This document shows, one piece after another, positions 28,801 through 41,687 of a stretch of 64,000 bases of DNA. This stretch comes from Talinum fruticosum (taxonomy: Eukaryota > Streptophyta > Magnoliopsida > Caryophyllales > Talinaceae). Location of the stretch: assembly GCA_021018815.1 (NCBI GenBank), contig JAITYX010000004.1, positions 12,244,001-12,308,000 on the forward strand, given 5' to 3'. Under the pieces are notes generated by a model that had not been told where the DNA came from, ran no database searches, and saw nothing but the letters and a program-made list of their open reading frames with translations. A program made the position numbers and the translations under genes. How positions within the stretch are numbered: the stretch's first letter is position 1; each line of letters starts with the position of its first letter.

Positions 28801-29353
28801 TTCTAGATTACACCAGGATTATGACTATGATGGCATGACTCGCATGATTGTTTGTGCTGCTATATGTGTGCATCCTTTAGCAGAATACAGATTCAAAATG
28901 AGCCAGGTTCTTGCTCGATTTTTATGTGCTGTTCTCCAACATTACAACCAAGCTTAAGCTAAGGCTTTCTTCCATTAATTTCTTCTCTGGTGGAATTTCA
29001 AACTATAAATAATACTCTTCATGATCTGAACTCTGAAGCAGGTAGTCCAACTGTTAGAGGGAAACATGTCGGTGGATGATGTAATAGGGGAAGATGCAAG
29101 CATGAGCGTCAATGCAAGCTCAGTTTTGCGTATCAATCCACACAGGATGAATTTGGAGGAGCTGAGGAGGTGGGCTTTCGGAATGCAAGAGCAAAGCACC
29201 ACCAGTGGCAGTTGGAACTGGCCTTCCACTGAAAGCCTCCAAAATCATTCTGGCTTGAGTAGTCATGCCAACACGAGTCATGCTACAACTTCCCAAGATT
29301 TGTACCGTCAAAAGATCCCCGAACATGCAGTCACTGGAAAACTGGAAATTTGA
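25867..29353 (+). CDS. DUF26 (Gnk2) ectodomain fused to a PERK-type kinase, copy 1
   Basis: Nine exons in phase: 25867-26695, 26809-26916, 27254-27577, 27989-28072, 28197-28267, 28366-28442, 28538-28658, 28745-28906, 29042-29353; 695 aa. A signal peptide covers roughly the first 33 residues (the second ATG at 25894 would give a tidier one). Two DUF26 domains follow, each with the C-X8-C-X2-C signature ([13 protein letters not shown] and [13 protein letters not shown]), then a transmembrane exon (about residues 283-305). The kinase has [21 protein letters not shown] and APE. Its sequence ([18 protein letters not shown]..., HLIGYCVSG) and its 71- and 77-nt core exons match the neighbouring PERK, not the DLSV/CRK kinases normally attached to DUF26. 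The activation segment reads [10 protein letters not shown], with Asp where the relatives have Arg. The long Ser/Asn-rich C-tail differs from PERK. DUF26 ectodomains are extracellular lectin-like modules; the ligand is unknown. Confidence 0.9.
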
Positions 29354-31688
29354 TGCAACACAATAACTCCCAGTGTGGGTCCGTCCTCTTTGGGGGTTGT
29401 GGGAGATCATGATGTAGGTTTCTTAACCCTGTAAACATTTTTGCAAGTAAAGAAACCGATTCAAAACTAGAAGCTTGATTAAATAAGAAAATGCTACTCA
29501 TTTGAAACCCCAAGTGTTGTCTTTCGGGTAAATACTTTGCTTCTTCCCTTGTGCGTGCCTAAAGGGTTGGTGAATTTGACCCTTTGTCGTTCTATCTCCC
29601 CTCGAAAAAAAGGATAAGTCGTTGGAATAGATATATAAGCCTGTTTTACTGAAATACTGTAAACCACTCGAAAGTTGAATCATGAATGCCTCTTAATCAA
29701 TTGAGAAAATCTCTGGCGCAGTTAGACACAGAGCCAACGATCAGTCACCTGAAATAGAGCATTATAGGCATGCAGCAAACCTTTAAATACAGTAACTTAT
29801 GTAAACTATTACACTCGGATTCCCCAACCAAAGGTAGGGTTATATGTATGAAGTCTTACCCCTTTTAATTGGAACGTAGTGAAACATAGTTTAATGAGAC
29901 ATTTTGCTTTAGTCTGCTATGATGGAAAAGAAGGCTAAGAAAACCCATCGAAACCTCTTAACTCCGGTAATTGGTCCAGAATCTTTTGTCACTGATGTCG
30001 GATTATATTAAATAAAGTAAAACTATAATCAATTCATTGGAAGGCTGGAAGCAATCCTTTCCTGATTTTCTTGCTGGAGAAAATCATCATTTGTGATTTT
30101 TTTGATATTTTATATTTCTTATATTATCTTATCTGACGAAACCAATATCATATTCATATGTGTGTTTCCTTTTCTTTTTCCTTCCTTTATTTCCTTTTCT
30201 TGGGTGGGGTGTGGAGTTTCAATTCTACGCAACTTACACCTAAAACTAGCCCCCGTTTGGTGAGATGTTTTGCTGGAGTCCACCGGAGTCTAATGTTGAA
30301 GCACGCTTTGCCCGATATTCTTGGATATCCATGAGAAAATGCCCAGATAAGCATCCCAATCAGATGTATGTCAACTTCTTGTTGAGTAAGGAGAGTTGTA
30401 ATGAAACTATGACAAACTTATATACATTTTTGTATGATGAAATTCATCCTAGTGGAGTAGTGCTCTTTGATCTTAATGTTTCAATTACGAGATCTTGCCT
30501 ATCCGCACGAGTACTTTTAGACTAGTAATAGCTTGTATGAGCTAATCCGGCCTTTATGCCATTGCATGTAACTCTTATAGCATCTCTCAGAAGCTTCTCT
30601 AATTGTTCAGTTGTTGACATATTCCATTTTCACCTCTCCACAATAAAACATATCTACATTAAGAAACAGAAGAGAACAATCTAAAACGAGAAATAGAAAT
30701 GACTGATGGACTGCACGATGTTGTGGAATCTGCCCTCGTGAACTTTTTCAAAAGAGGACCAAATCAACCTAAGTAGCAGTGGAAATCTCGAACGTCTGAA
30801 AAAATAGATACTGAAAAGACCTGGCAGTGCATGTCAAAGTTGCATATACGTGCATGCCAATCAGATACATAAGCTTGTATTAGTAATCACCCAAGAAATG
30901 ACATAATCAAATTATTCTTCTGTTTTCTCCCGCTGAAACCTCTCTTTATTTCTCTCCTCTTCTGCATTTTGTCTTTTCCAGATCTCCTTGTTCTTCCTTC
31001 TCCACCCCCTCTTTCCTCTTCGTCCTCTGTCCAATTCTTCTGGTTCCCAATTCCTCTTCAATCAGGTAATGAACCACCAGAGTCATGACAACCTGGCTTG
31101 CATTTTTAAGTTGCATACCAATCATATATGCCAGCTTCTCGTTGTTTTGAAGAGCATTGATGAAACTTTTCCAAGCCACAACTCCTTAACTACTATCGTT
31201 TACACTTGACTAGATTGACCTGTATTATACTATGAAAAACCCAGAACTTACCAGGGTCGGAACTTGAAATAGAACCAACACTGATTTGAACCTGACTTGA
31301 ATCAACCTGATCAAATAATCTGTTGATGACATTATTGCGCACTTGATTAAGTTATCAGACCGACTAATATTTTATGCGAACCTAAAATTTCTGCAACCAA
31401 ATAAATATTTTATTAACGAGACATAGATGTGAGGCCAGCTAAAGTCAAGCATGAACGAGCCACTCTTTTGCCAATTCTACTATTGCGTATCCATTGACTT
31501 AATGACTTGCAAGTTCCAACCTCTTCTTATTTTTTCCTTTTTTTCCTTTTAAATGATTTTGCAGCTTGCCCATTCAACAATTTGGAAGAATTTGGCTCTC
31601 CAAAGTCCCAGCTGTTTTTGGAGGAGCTAGCTGAACAACAGAAACTTCCTGTTTTCATAAGAAACTCTCATTTCCACATTCCTTTCTG
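29354..31688. other. intergenic region between the two DUF26 receptors
   Basis: AT-rich 2.3-kb spacer. The proximal part should hold the upstream gene's 3' UTR. The distal 200 bases should include the promoter of the next receptor; one W-box core (TTGAC) is seen near 31495. No other gene was recognised. Confidence 0.45.
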
Positions 31689-34600
31689 ATGAAATTAATC
31701 ATAGTTCTCTTGTTTGTAGTTCTGCTATGTGATCATGTCTCCCCACAATCTGAGTTCGTTAGTTCTTTCTGTATTGAGAAGAGTGGTATCTATACCGCCA
31801 ACAGCTCATATGACAATAATCTGAGCCTTCTTTTCATCAATCTGATATCGGCATCATCCTCCAGAGGATTCTACAACTCCACTGCAGGTGAAGGCTCTGA
31901 CAAAGTCTATGGTCTCTTCTACTGCAGAGGTGATCTGAAATCTGAAGACTGTCACAATTGTGTTCAAACTGCACAATCAAGAATCAGAGAAGAATGCTCA
32001 GATAATAAAGAAGCCATCATTTTTTATGATAAATGTACATTTCGTTATGCCAATAGATCAATATTCTCGCTTGAAGAGGAAAACCCTAATGACTGGTCAT
32101 ATAGTGAAACCACGGTTTCTGACAAAGATCAGTTCAATCAGGCATTAGTAGCAGATATGGATGTCTATATAGATCGGGCTGCTTTTAACGCTTCTCTGGG
32201 GGGTTTTGCGGTTGGGCGGACAAGTTTGGGGGCTAATCAGACTTTATATTGCCTTGCACAATGCACGCCTGATATACTTGGTAGCCCATGTCAGAAATGC
32301 CTGGCTGCAGCACTCGATAACCTTGTTGATGAAGGGAAAACGACAATGAGTCTTTTCATGCCCAGCTGTCAAGTTATGTATTCTTTGGATACTCCATTCT
32401 TCAATACAGGAAATGTGCCCATTTCTTCCCCAGCTTCACCATCTTCTCGAGTTCCTTCTCTTTCACCGCCTTCTCAAGTCCCCTCGGGTTCCCCCAGTAA
32501 GCTTAAATGAATTCTTGCCTTCTTTGGCTTCTTGCTATGATTTCATGAGTTTATATAGCCAACCATGTATTTTCTGCAGGAAAGAGCAAACAGCATATTG
32601 TTGTAGGAGTCGTAGTCTCGGTAGCTACTTTAGGGTTGATATTGTTTCTTGCTGGCCTTTGGCTTTACTTGCGTAGAAGGGTGCCATGCCAGAACTTCAA
32701 AGGTAATTAGATCTCCTATTGCATTTTGTTTGAGTTACTATCCAGATTAATTGACATAAAAAATATGAACAATTTTAAAATCTAATTGAATATGGAATTT
32801 GGACAAACTCAACAGAGAAAACAGGCTCCTAAATATGTTCTCTGATCTGAACAGGTCATCCCTCACAAGAAATAATACATTCAAGAAACAGCAGCTGGGG
32901 CTCAAGCAGCAGATTGTCATATGAAGAATTGGCATCAGCAACTGATAACTTTTCAAGCACAAATCTTCTCGGCCAAGGCGGATTTGGGTATGTTCATAAA
33001 GGAATGTTGCCTAATGGCAAAGCGATTGCAGTCAAACAGTTGAAAACCGGGAGTGCTCAAGGAGAGCGTGAGTTTAAGGCAGAGGTTGAAACTATTAGTT
33101 CTGTCCATCACAGACACCTTGTCTCACTTGTTGGGTATTGCACCTCGGGAGATCAGAGAATGCTCGTTTATGAGTACATTCCAAACAAGACCTTGGAGTT
33201 CCATTTACACGGTAATATTTTCTTCTTTGATTCCAAAAGCTTTTGTTTTTTTTTTCTTTAAAAAGACATTGGCAGTTGGAACTAGGAAGTAACACTAAAC
33301 TAAGTTGATGAAAGAACTGTAGGAGAACAAAGGCCAACCATGAGCTGGAAAAAAGGTGGAAAGTTGCTTTAGGAGCTGCTAGAGGATTGGCTTATCTGCA
33401 TGAGGACTGTGGGTGATTCAGTACATATTTCCGTTTGTGCTCCTTCGTGTTTGGTCTCTTACATTCATCTGAAAGTATGTCGATCACTGTTGAGATACAT
33501 GCATTTAATTTGCAGGTAAACCGAAGATCATTCATCGAGATATCAAGGCAGCTAATATTCTTCTTGATAACGAATTTGAAGCAAAGGTGAGGGTCTGGGT
33601 CTTTATTCTAGCTCTTAATGCTAATTCTAAAACAATTGAATTCATATTTTCAAATCTTTTCATTGGTGTAGGCATTTGTATCAGACTATCAATATATTAT
33701 CATTCACCACTAATATGGGAGGATTGCATGTGTATTGATAATGTATCAATGTTTCTTTAGGTTGCCGACTTTGGCCTTGCAAGGTTTTCATTGGACACAG
33801 ACACTCATGTGTCTACCAGGGTTGTGGGAACTTTCGGGTAAGATTGACATCTCTCATTGTCAGTAAAACCTCTGTTTCGATGTTGTGAAGTTTATGAGTA
33901 TCTGATATCGAGGTGATTAATCACAATACCAGTTACATGGCTCCTGATTATGCCATAAGCGGAAAACTTACGGAGAAATCAGATGTCTTCTCCTTTGGGG
34001 TTGTGCTTTTAGAGCTCATCACCGGACGCCAGCCTTTTGGTGAAGATCTGGATATCATGGAGGCTGGCTTGGTTCATTGGGTGAGGATATTATTTTCTCA
34101 GATTCCAACACCAGTTAGGAAGCATTAACTGACCATTTCTTAAATTTATAGGCTAGGCCACTCCTCATGGAAGCTCTCGAAAGCAGAAGTTTCAAGTCTT
34201 TGGTTGATCCAAAATTGGACAAGTATGATCAATCTGAGATGATCCAAATGGTTGCCTGTGCTTCTGTTTGTATTCGTAGCTCCGCTAGGCAAAGGCCAAA
34301 AATGAGCCAGGTAATTCCCACAGACTTACAAATAGATTTGATTCATTCCAAAATTGAATCATCTAGCGTTTGGGTCCATTTTTTATTAACTGTTTCGGGT
34401 CTTGAGTTGGGAATGAATTCAGGTAATTCAGTTTGAATTTCGGGGCTTGTCCTTTTAGGTCAGTTTTGCCGAGTTTGCCCTAGAATAGGTCATTGTCTAG
34501 GATACAACCGGAATGGGTTAAAAAGTAAGCCTTGGGTTCATCTAAAATAATGCAGGTAGTTCGAGCTTTGGAAGGGAACTTGTCTGCAGAGGAACTGCTG

Positions 34601-34759
34601 AAAGAAAATGCAAGTGTATCATCATCAGATACCAAAACATTTCTTGCAAGTGCAGAGGACTATGATTCAAGTTCAACCAGTCAGTATCACAGCAGCACAT
34701 TCACAAGTAAGCAAGGACTGTCATCATCAGCATCAACCACTGGAAAATCAACATTATAA
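31689..34759 (+). CDS. DUF26 (Gnk2) ectodomain fused to a PERK-type kinase, copy 2
   Basis: Nine exons: 31689-32496, 32580-32702, 32855-33211, 33323-33408, 33516-33586, 33761-33837, 33933-34080, 34152-34310, 34556-34759. All phases agree if one A is missing from the six-A run at 33349-33354; without it exon 4 hits a stop after [10 protein letters not shown]. Allowing for it the protein is about 677 aa. Signal peptide residues 1-20; two DUF26 domains ([13 protein letters not shown] and [13 protein letters not shown]); Ser/Pro-rich linker; transmembrane helix about 276-298; PERK-type kinase with [20 protein letters not shown] and DFG. APE reads APD. The N-lobe is very close to the PERK gene at 17.6 kb ([25 protein letters not shown] shared), much closer than to copy 1, as is the C-tail exon start ([10 protein letters not shown]). 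The kinase part therefore probably comes from the local PERK by duplication and exon joining. Confidence 0.88.
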
Positions 34760-35990
34760 GAGATTTACAAACAGGATTGGGGATTCACATTCTGGTTCTA
34801 CTCTTGCCTTTTATTGTTAAAAATAACAATTTAGTTCTATTAGATTGTTGATTTTTGAGTGTCAAATAATTAGGTTATGAAGAATCATATAGTGAACGAT
34901 AGAGTACTAGACCCTGACTACTAATAAAGAGTATACTGTCCCAATCTTATAAAATTATACTGCAACCCTAATGATCTAACAAAATGGTTGTCTTCCTTTT
35001 TATTAAAAAAAAAAAAAGAAACTGCATAATCTAAGTAAAATATGATCAAATATATTTCAAGTTTAGGTAAATTATAGGCTATCGTGGACAAGGAGTATAT
35101 ATATATGATTTTTATATATAAAAATTTGCTCAATTCAAACTAAATTTTTGAATTTTTGGGGCTATCCATGGACATCTTTAAACCCTTCGGAGCTCCACCA
35201 TGGCATAATGAATCAAGAGCATCTCTTAGGTATTATTTTTATTTTATCAAATACAAAACCTAATATATATATTTTTAAAAATCATCCATAGTTTTACCAA
35301 AAAAACATAACATTTGTATTTTAAAAAAATATTCAAACATTGCATTACAAGATTAACACAAGGATCAATTGGATAGAGCAGTTTGACATGTTCAAATAAA
35401 ATTAATGACAAGTTAGTTCAATCATGGGCTGAATAAAAATAACTTAGTGCATATCAACGACCTATTCAAAATTTTGGTATTTTATCATGCTAATGCACAT
35501 ATGACACCTAGTTATACTTATTATCAATAATTTATACTCCATTTTGAAACTAAGTTTACTCATTTATTGTCCATCATAAGCATTATGGGTCAAGATTTTA
35601 AGTACATGGAATTCGAAATTTATTGTCCATCATAACCAATTCCAAATATCAACAATTAAGATTTTTATAATATGAGCATCCTCATAGTGCTTCATACTTT
35701 AAGTTTGAGTTGCAAAATGAAAAACTTTTGAAGTATAGCATCAAATATGAATATTGGTCATTCAATTCAAGTTTCGGGTCGAGCCTTCATTTGATAGGTT
35801 AATAATTTATTAGCATCAAAATTACAATATCATACATCATTTGCACCACAGAATTACAATTTGCAGGAACTGGGAATGCGATCCAAAGTATTCTGAATCG
35901 CAACTCCCAAGTCTACTGAATCAGGAAAAAAAAAAAACAAATCCTAATTAAAGTGCTCCAAAATAAAAAGTCTCAGACATCCAAGGAAGG
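34760..35990. other. intergenic AT-rich region
   Basis: Follows the second DUF26 receptor; AATAAA-like signals occur near 34922. The rest is low-complexity AT-rich sequence with A/T runs and no recognisable gene. Confidence 0.5.
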
Positions 35991-36865
35991 ATAAGCAGCA
36001 TTAGCTCTCAAGCCTGGCGAAGGCGAAAGCTCTTAGGCGGCCACTGCGAATGTTCTTGAGAAACAAGCCTTTCCTTTATCATCATCGACCCTTTTCAATT
36101 TCAATAAATCCCCAAAAACAAAAAAGACTGATTTTTGCAGAATGTACGAAGCCTCAGAAAGAGAGTCTGTCCTCAGAATTAAATTCAGACGGTAATTCCA
36201 ACATTTAATCAAACACTTTCATCACTGGCTCCAACCACAAAATTCAAAATCAATGAAAAATGAAATCAAATGTAATCGCACAAATCGGCTCCGATTAATC
36301 ATTGAATAAAGACCACCGGATTCCTATCAAGATGCGAAACATATCAAAATTTGATCTTGGTACCAATCATAGCATCGCCGATCATCGCGATTCTTAGCTA
36401 CTGGCGACGTGGCATTGGACCGAATTCAAACCCAATTCAAATTCGAGTTTTTTGGATGAAAAAATGGAGAAAATTGAATAAATACCCTCAGAGACCCGTT
36501 CCAAATCACACACACAGCGAAGGAAGACAGAGAATGAGAAGACGAACCGGTACCGCCGGCGTCGAGGGTTCCCGACCAATACGATGGCGTTCACGACGGA
36601 ATCAAATCCAGGGGTGGAGATGACTCGACGAGGGCCCGAATTGGTGGATGGGAAACCGCGGCGGAAATCCGACGGTGGTGGTTGTCTCGCTCGAAACTCT
36701 CTCTAGGGCAATCGCTGCTTTTGGAGTGTCAGACGGCACTTCCTATCTTTTTATGGGAATTCTTCCTCACAGGGTGTAGAAACTAGAAAGAGCGAGATTC
36801 ATAAAAACCTAAAACCCTAAACCCTGAAGACCAGACTTACCAGATGAAGATGAGGAAGCAGAGGA
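35991..36865 (-). other. possible small transcription unit with a 25-codon ORF
   Basis: On the minus strand a TATTTAAAT box (about 36893-36901) is followed by a C/T-rich leader, a near-perfect 5' splice site (CTG|GTAAGT, intron from 36840), and a telo-box-like AAACCCTAAA sequence near 36815, common at promoters and leaders of plant translation-related genes. Downstream, a short ORF at 36085-36008 (begins MMIKERLV, ends FRLRQA) ends shortly before a T-rich tail. I do not recognise the product. It could equally be a non-coding transcript or the relic of a larger gene. GC content rises here to well above the flanks, which also suggests a promoter or leader. Confidence 0.3.
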
Positions 36866-36904
36866 ATGTGGGAGTATGACGGAGGAGAGAGAATTTAAAT
36901 AGGG

Positions 36905-38926
36905 GTGAGGATGAGGAAGGAGCGGACTGGAAAATCGGAAACCCTAATTTTGCAGATGATGCGGGAGTTGGAGTGGAATGGGCCGGGCCGTTTTAGGTTC
37001 TGTTTCTCTGCTGGGCTAAACCCACGAGTTGATTGTCTGTGGATCCAACATTTTGCACAAGTCAAATTTGGATTTTTGGTCAGAATTTGTAAAAATTTCA
37101 TTAATTGTAAGCAAAAATATACATAATATTACATCCATTTTAATTTATTTTTGCTTAAATTAATTTTTAATTTTACTGTCACTTTATAATTCTATTGACA
37201 TATTAGTGATTAATTTATCAAATTTATCTTTATTAATTATTTTTATTGTTCTGTCTACTTTCCTCATTCCTATATATATGTGGATATTTTGGTATTTTAG
37301 TCACTAATTTATCTTCAAATTAACTCCACCTTGATAATTTATTGATAGCTTAAAAAGCGACTAATAAATTGAGACGGAGAAAGTATAATAATAGAAGCGG
37401 GGGAGCTCATTGCAATGGTGACAATCATTTTTATGCTCATGATATTGCAGTATTGCATCAAGGATTCAAGATATACGAGAGAATAATATACGTGACTATG
37501 TAGGCAGTTAGCATTAAACTCATCAATTCCCGAGCCATATCTATCTATCTATCTATACACTAGTTTTTAGCCCAAGCGTTGCATGGTTGGTACTTTCCTA
37601 ATGTATAATATTTGTTTATTTTATTTTTGTTTTAAATTTGCATAATTTTGCTAATTTATTTTTTAAAAATAATATATTAAACATATATATATATATATAT
37701 GTGAGTGGATGATATAAACACATACTATCCTACAATTCTTGATAACTTGAACATCACGTCGATCAATTAAAAAAATAAATGTAAAATGAGAAAAATGAAT
37801 ATTAATGACTTTAGATTATTATAGTAGTGAGAATGTAAATTCATATAATTTATTTGTTGTTTTTTGGTATAATTATAAGAAATTATAAATAATCATATTA
37901 CTTCTTATTTTTTAAAAATATTGATAGTCTAACATAATAAATTATCATTACTTTCTTCCAATCCCAAAGTGAGCCCCTAAGATATATTTGTGCAAAATTT
38001 TCTGTAACAATATAATATTTAATAGAATATATTTGTTTAATATTTTAGCCCAAAGTGGCCATCCAAAAAATCCCAATTTAAACAATATAAACTTTCACAT
38101 ATTTCATTATAGGCAAAAGGTAACAGAAATAGTTTGTAGGCAATATTTTAACTCAAAATGATGTTGTTTCATATATTTAATAAAAGTAAAATAAATTAGT
38201 ATTTGAAGATAAAAGATCAAAATTTTCTTTTTTTCGTAAAATCATTCATCATGGTCACGATTTCATTTTCTCTCATTTGACACAATATTTTCTTAAACAT
38301 TAATAATCTTCTAATTGCTTGAATAAGCATTTTCAATTTCTCGACATCTCTTACACAATGAAAAAAGAACTTCTTTTTAATAAAACGCTTTAGTTTTAAA
38401 GGATGTAATTTGACCAATTATTAATCAATATTTTTTATTGAATTGAAGTGAATACATCATTGCTTCATTAATATAAATTCTTTGTAATTAAACACTACAT
38501 TAAGTGGCATTCCAACTAAGTATCCTACGGGTCATTTATATAGAGCTCCTACCCAACTTTTAATATATATAAACTTGTGTCTTAGTGATCATATTGCTTG
38601 TTTGTTCATCAATTGATTCAATTATTCTCCTCAAATTATTATGTAACTTTCCCCTCTGGTCATTAATTGAAATACAAGGGTTGGAGTAATGTTCATTTCA
38701 AGTGGTTGAATATTGAACCTAATAGAGTATTAGAGATATTATTGTACATAAAATAATTGTGAATGATTTTTCGATACTCTATTAGAACCTAACCAATAGT
38801 TTCGATTAAGAGGCAGCCCCGAGGATGCCAAGTTTGGATTGTGTATAATTATTTGCTTTGATCAATAAATTTTAAAGTCTGGTATATGGAGGATATAGTA
38901 AAACTTCACTAACTATAGGTTCCGGA
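36905..38926. other. AT-rich intergenic region
   Basis: Two kilobases without a supported gene. It contains an (ATCT)n run near 37543-37556, a (TA)n microsatellite at about 37683-37700, and several poly-A/T tracts. Ends at the target duplication of the copia element. Confidence 0.55.
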
Positions 38927-38931
38927 TATAC
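38927..38931. repeat. 5' target-site duplication (TATAC) of the copia element
   Basis: TATAC directly precedes the LTR start. The same five bases directly follow the LTR remnant at 49250-49254. A 5-bp duplication is the normal copia integration footprint. Confidence 0.65.
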
Positions 38932-39134
38932 TATTAGATATAGTTGTATCCGAATAGGAGTTCAGTAGTAGTTATTGTATATGTTTACAATTTTGTAATT
39001 CTCGTCCGTGTAGGACTCTAAACATAGAGTTCTACGTGTCCTGTAATTTTCTCTTTACCTAGTATGTATCTATAGAATACATGTTCAAGGGAGAGGGACA
39101 GAAAGACAATTACTCCCAAAGTTCTCGGCTTTCA
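38932..39134 (+). repeat. copia 5' LTR
   Basis: About 203 bp, ending in ...TCTCGGCTTTCA immediately before the primer-binding site. It starts TATTAGATATAG; a canonical TG start would need one G-to-A change. It contains a TATA-like/termination region and matches the 3' remnant at 49231-49249 with one mismatch. Confidence 0.75.
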
Positions 39135-39176
39135 TGGTATCGAGCATTGAAACGCTGAACTCCAAAATCATAAACA

Positions 39177-39876
39177 ATGGGAGACAACAAACGGAACAAA
39201 GATAGCAAACAAGAAGTAAATGACTTCATATCTCCTTACTTCCTAAGTACAGTCGATCATCCAGGGTATATAATCAGCCCGATTATACTCAATGGAGATA
39301 ATTATGGAAGCTGGTCTCGAATATGCATTAATGCACTCGAAGTCCAAAAACAAATTTGGGTTCGTTAATGGAACAATTACGAAACCCGATGCTAATACCC
39401 CGAAGCCGATGCCCGGGAGAAAGCAAATTCAATGGTGATCGCATGGCTCTATAATGTAATTGACAAGACTCTTCATGGATCCATTGCATACACGTACACT
39501 TGCTTGTGAAATATGGACAGAACTAGAAGAACGCTATTCACGAGGAAATTCTATTCGAATTCATCAACTCAAGCAAGAAATCACACTTATTGAACAAGGA
39601 GATCTCACCGTGACCGAATACTTCACCAAACTCAAATCACTATGGGATGGATTAGGAACTTACCAAGTAATACCGAGATGTACTTGCGGAGTCGCAAAAG
39701 AAGTCACCAAAATTTTTGAAGAAGAGAAAGCTCATAAATTTCTCATGGGACTAAATTCGACGAAGTTCAATACCATCGAGTCCACAATTCTTAACACGAA
39801 CCGTTACCCAGCCTTAACAAAGCCTATGCAGCTATCATTCGAGAAGAACAACAACAACAATTCACGGGATCGGTGA
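39177..39876 (+). pseudogene. copia gag remnant
   Basis: Two reading-frame pieces (39177-39368 and 39460-39876) carry the UBN2-type copia gag: the LNGDNYGSWSR block near the start and EIWTELEERYS...IHQLKQEI in the second. A stop after residue 63 and a frame change separate them. The zinc-knuckle region after 39880 is not recognisable in any frame. Confidence 0.8.
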
Positions 39877-40226
39877 GAACAGGGATCGAAGGAGCAGCCT
39901 TCGAGCTTCACAAATCAACCGGCCAGCCACCACAAATCGCCCCAAATGCACCCATTACCAAAAATCGAGGCCACGAACGCCACCAGTAGCTTCGAAATCG
40001 TGGGCTATCCGCCTAATTGGGGAAATCGAAGGTCGGGAAAGCAAACTTCGGGCAAAACCGGAATTGGTACGGAGGAAAAACGCCGGACAATCGCAGACAG
40101 GGGAGCGACAGGGCGAGCCGCCCTTGCGAACTCGGATCCGGTCGGCGGTCACAAGCACCGGAGCAATACCGGCCATGAAAGAGAAGGAGAAGCTGCAGTT
40201 CCTTAAGGAGGTGAATACGGGTTTGC

Positions 40227-41593
40227 TTGGGTTCACCTCTTCACAGAGTTGAAAAATTATTTGCCCTTTTCAAAGAAAGGGAAAACCAAGAAAAAATCGA
40301 AAAGCTAAGTGGTAAGAGTTTATCCGAATTTTCCGTAAAATGGGTTTTGGACGCAGGAGCCTTTCATCATATGACTTCTAATTTTGAAGTTTTCAGTGAG
40401 ATATATACATTGACGCCGCCAATTATTATTGGACAACTCGATGGAAGAGAAGTGCATGTTGAAAAAGCCGGGACAATAAAACTTGGTCCCGATATTTTTT
40501 GAAGGATGTTCTATACATACCGAGTTTTAAATGCAACCTTATCTCTACTCAAAAACTAGCTATTGATGAGAATTGTGTTGTTTCTTATGGGCCAAATTTT
40601 TGTATTATACAGGACCTTACCTCGAAAAAGCTGATTGGAGCTGGTGAAGCAATGGGGTGTATTTCTTCAAAGACATGCGTGGTGGTTCGGCACATGCGAC
40701 ACTAAAGAAGAACGACTACGTCCGTTGGCATCAACGTTTGGGACATCCATCTTTTGGTAGTTTAGCTTCACTATCTTCTATTTTTGAATTTAAGTTGAAT
40801 AAGGAAGTTTCGGATCGTTGCGATGTATGTCATAGGGCTAAACAAACTAGACACAGTTTCCCTTTACGTAATTCTTGTGCAAGTAAACCCTTTGATTTGA
40901 TTCATTGTGATTTGTGGGGCGATATCATACACCATCATTTTCAGGTTGCCATTATTTTTTGTGCATCGTAGATGACTATAGTCGCGGTACTTGGGTTTAC
41001 TTACTTAGGGATAAAAAGGAAACATATGAACGTATTGTGCAATTTTGTTCTATGGTAAAAACTCAATTTGGGACTTGTGTTAAGAAAATACGGAGTGATA
41101 ATGGGACTCGAGTTTAAAGGAGAAGTGCAAAAATTTGTCCTTAGTAGTGGCATGCTTCACGAAACCTCATGTGTGGATACACCACAACAGAATGGTCGGG
41201 TAGAACGAAAAATTGCCACTTATTAAATGTTGCTAGAGCTTTAAGATTCCAAGCATTGATGCCTATCGGTTTTGGGGAGAGTGTGTTCTCACAGCTGCAT
41301 ATTTGATAAATTACACACCCACAAAGTTGCACAATTTTAAGAGTCCCTATGAGATTTTGTTCGGTCTAAGCCCATCCTACGATCACTTGCGTGTCTTTGG
41401 GTGCTTGTGCTATGTACACAACCACGACCGCAATCGGGATAAATTTGATACTCGTGCTACTAAGTGCATATTTTTGGGATATCCTCACGGGCAAAAAGGG
41501 TGGCGAGTTTATGATCTTGAGAGTAAGAAAATATTCGTTTCACGAGATGTTGTTTTTTATCAAAAACAAAATTTCCTCTTGCATCCAACCTAA
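40227..41593 (+). pseudogene. copia protease-end, GAG-pre-integrase and integrase remnant
   Basis: Frame-shifted pieces encode, in order, the protease region (WVLDAGAFHHMT, where DAGA replaces the usual DSGA/T), the GAG-pre-integrase zinc finger (HQRLGHPS...CDVCHRAKQ), the integrase core (HCDLWG, VDDYSRGTWVYLL, IRSDNGT) and the integrase C-terminal part (VFGCLCYVHNHDRN, CIFLGYPHGQKGW). At least four frame changes or stops are present. Confidence 0.85.
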
Positions 41594-41687
41594 CCCCAAC
41601 ACCACAAAATTCACAAACCTCACCTATTCCCACATATCCCACAACCCAACTACTTCCGGATCATGATTCTTGCTCGCCCACTGCAGC

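Noticed and set aside
36351..36623. Plus-strand ORF of 90 codons
   Set aside because: No recognisable domain; it overlaps the leader-like region of the possible minus-strand unit and looks like a GC-driven chance ORF.
37552..37590. Helitron-like 5' start (TCTATACACTAG with a following GCGTTGCATGG)
   Set aside because: No matching CTAG-type end with a hairpin was found nearby; the match is too short to support an element.
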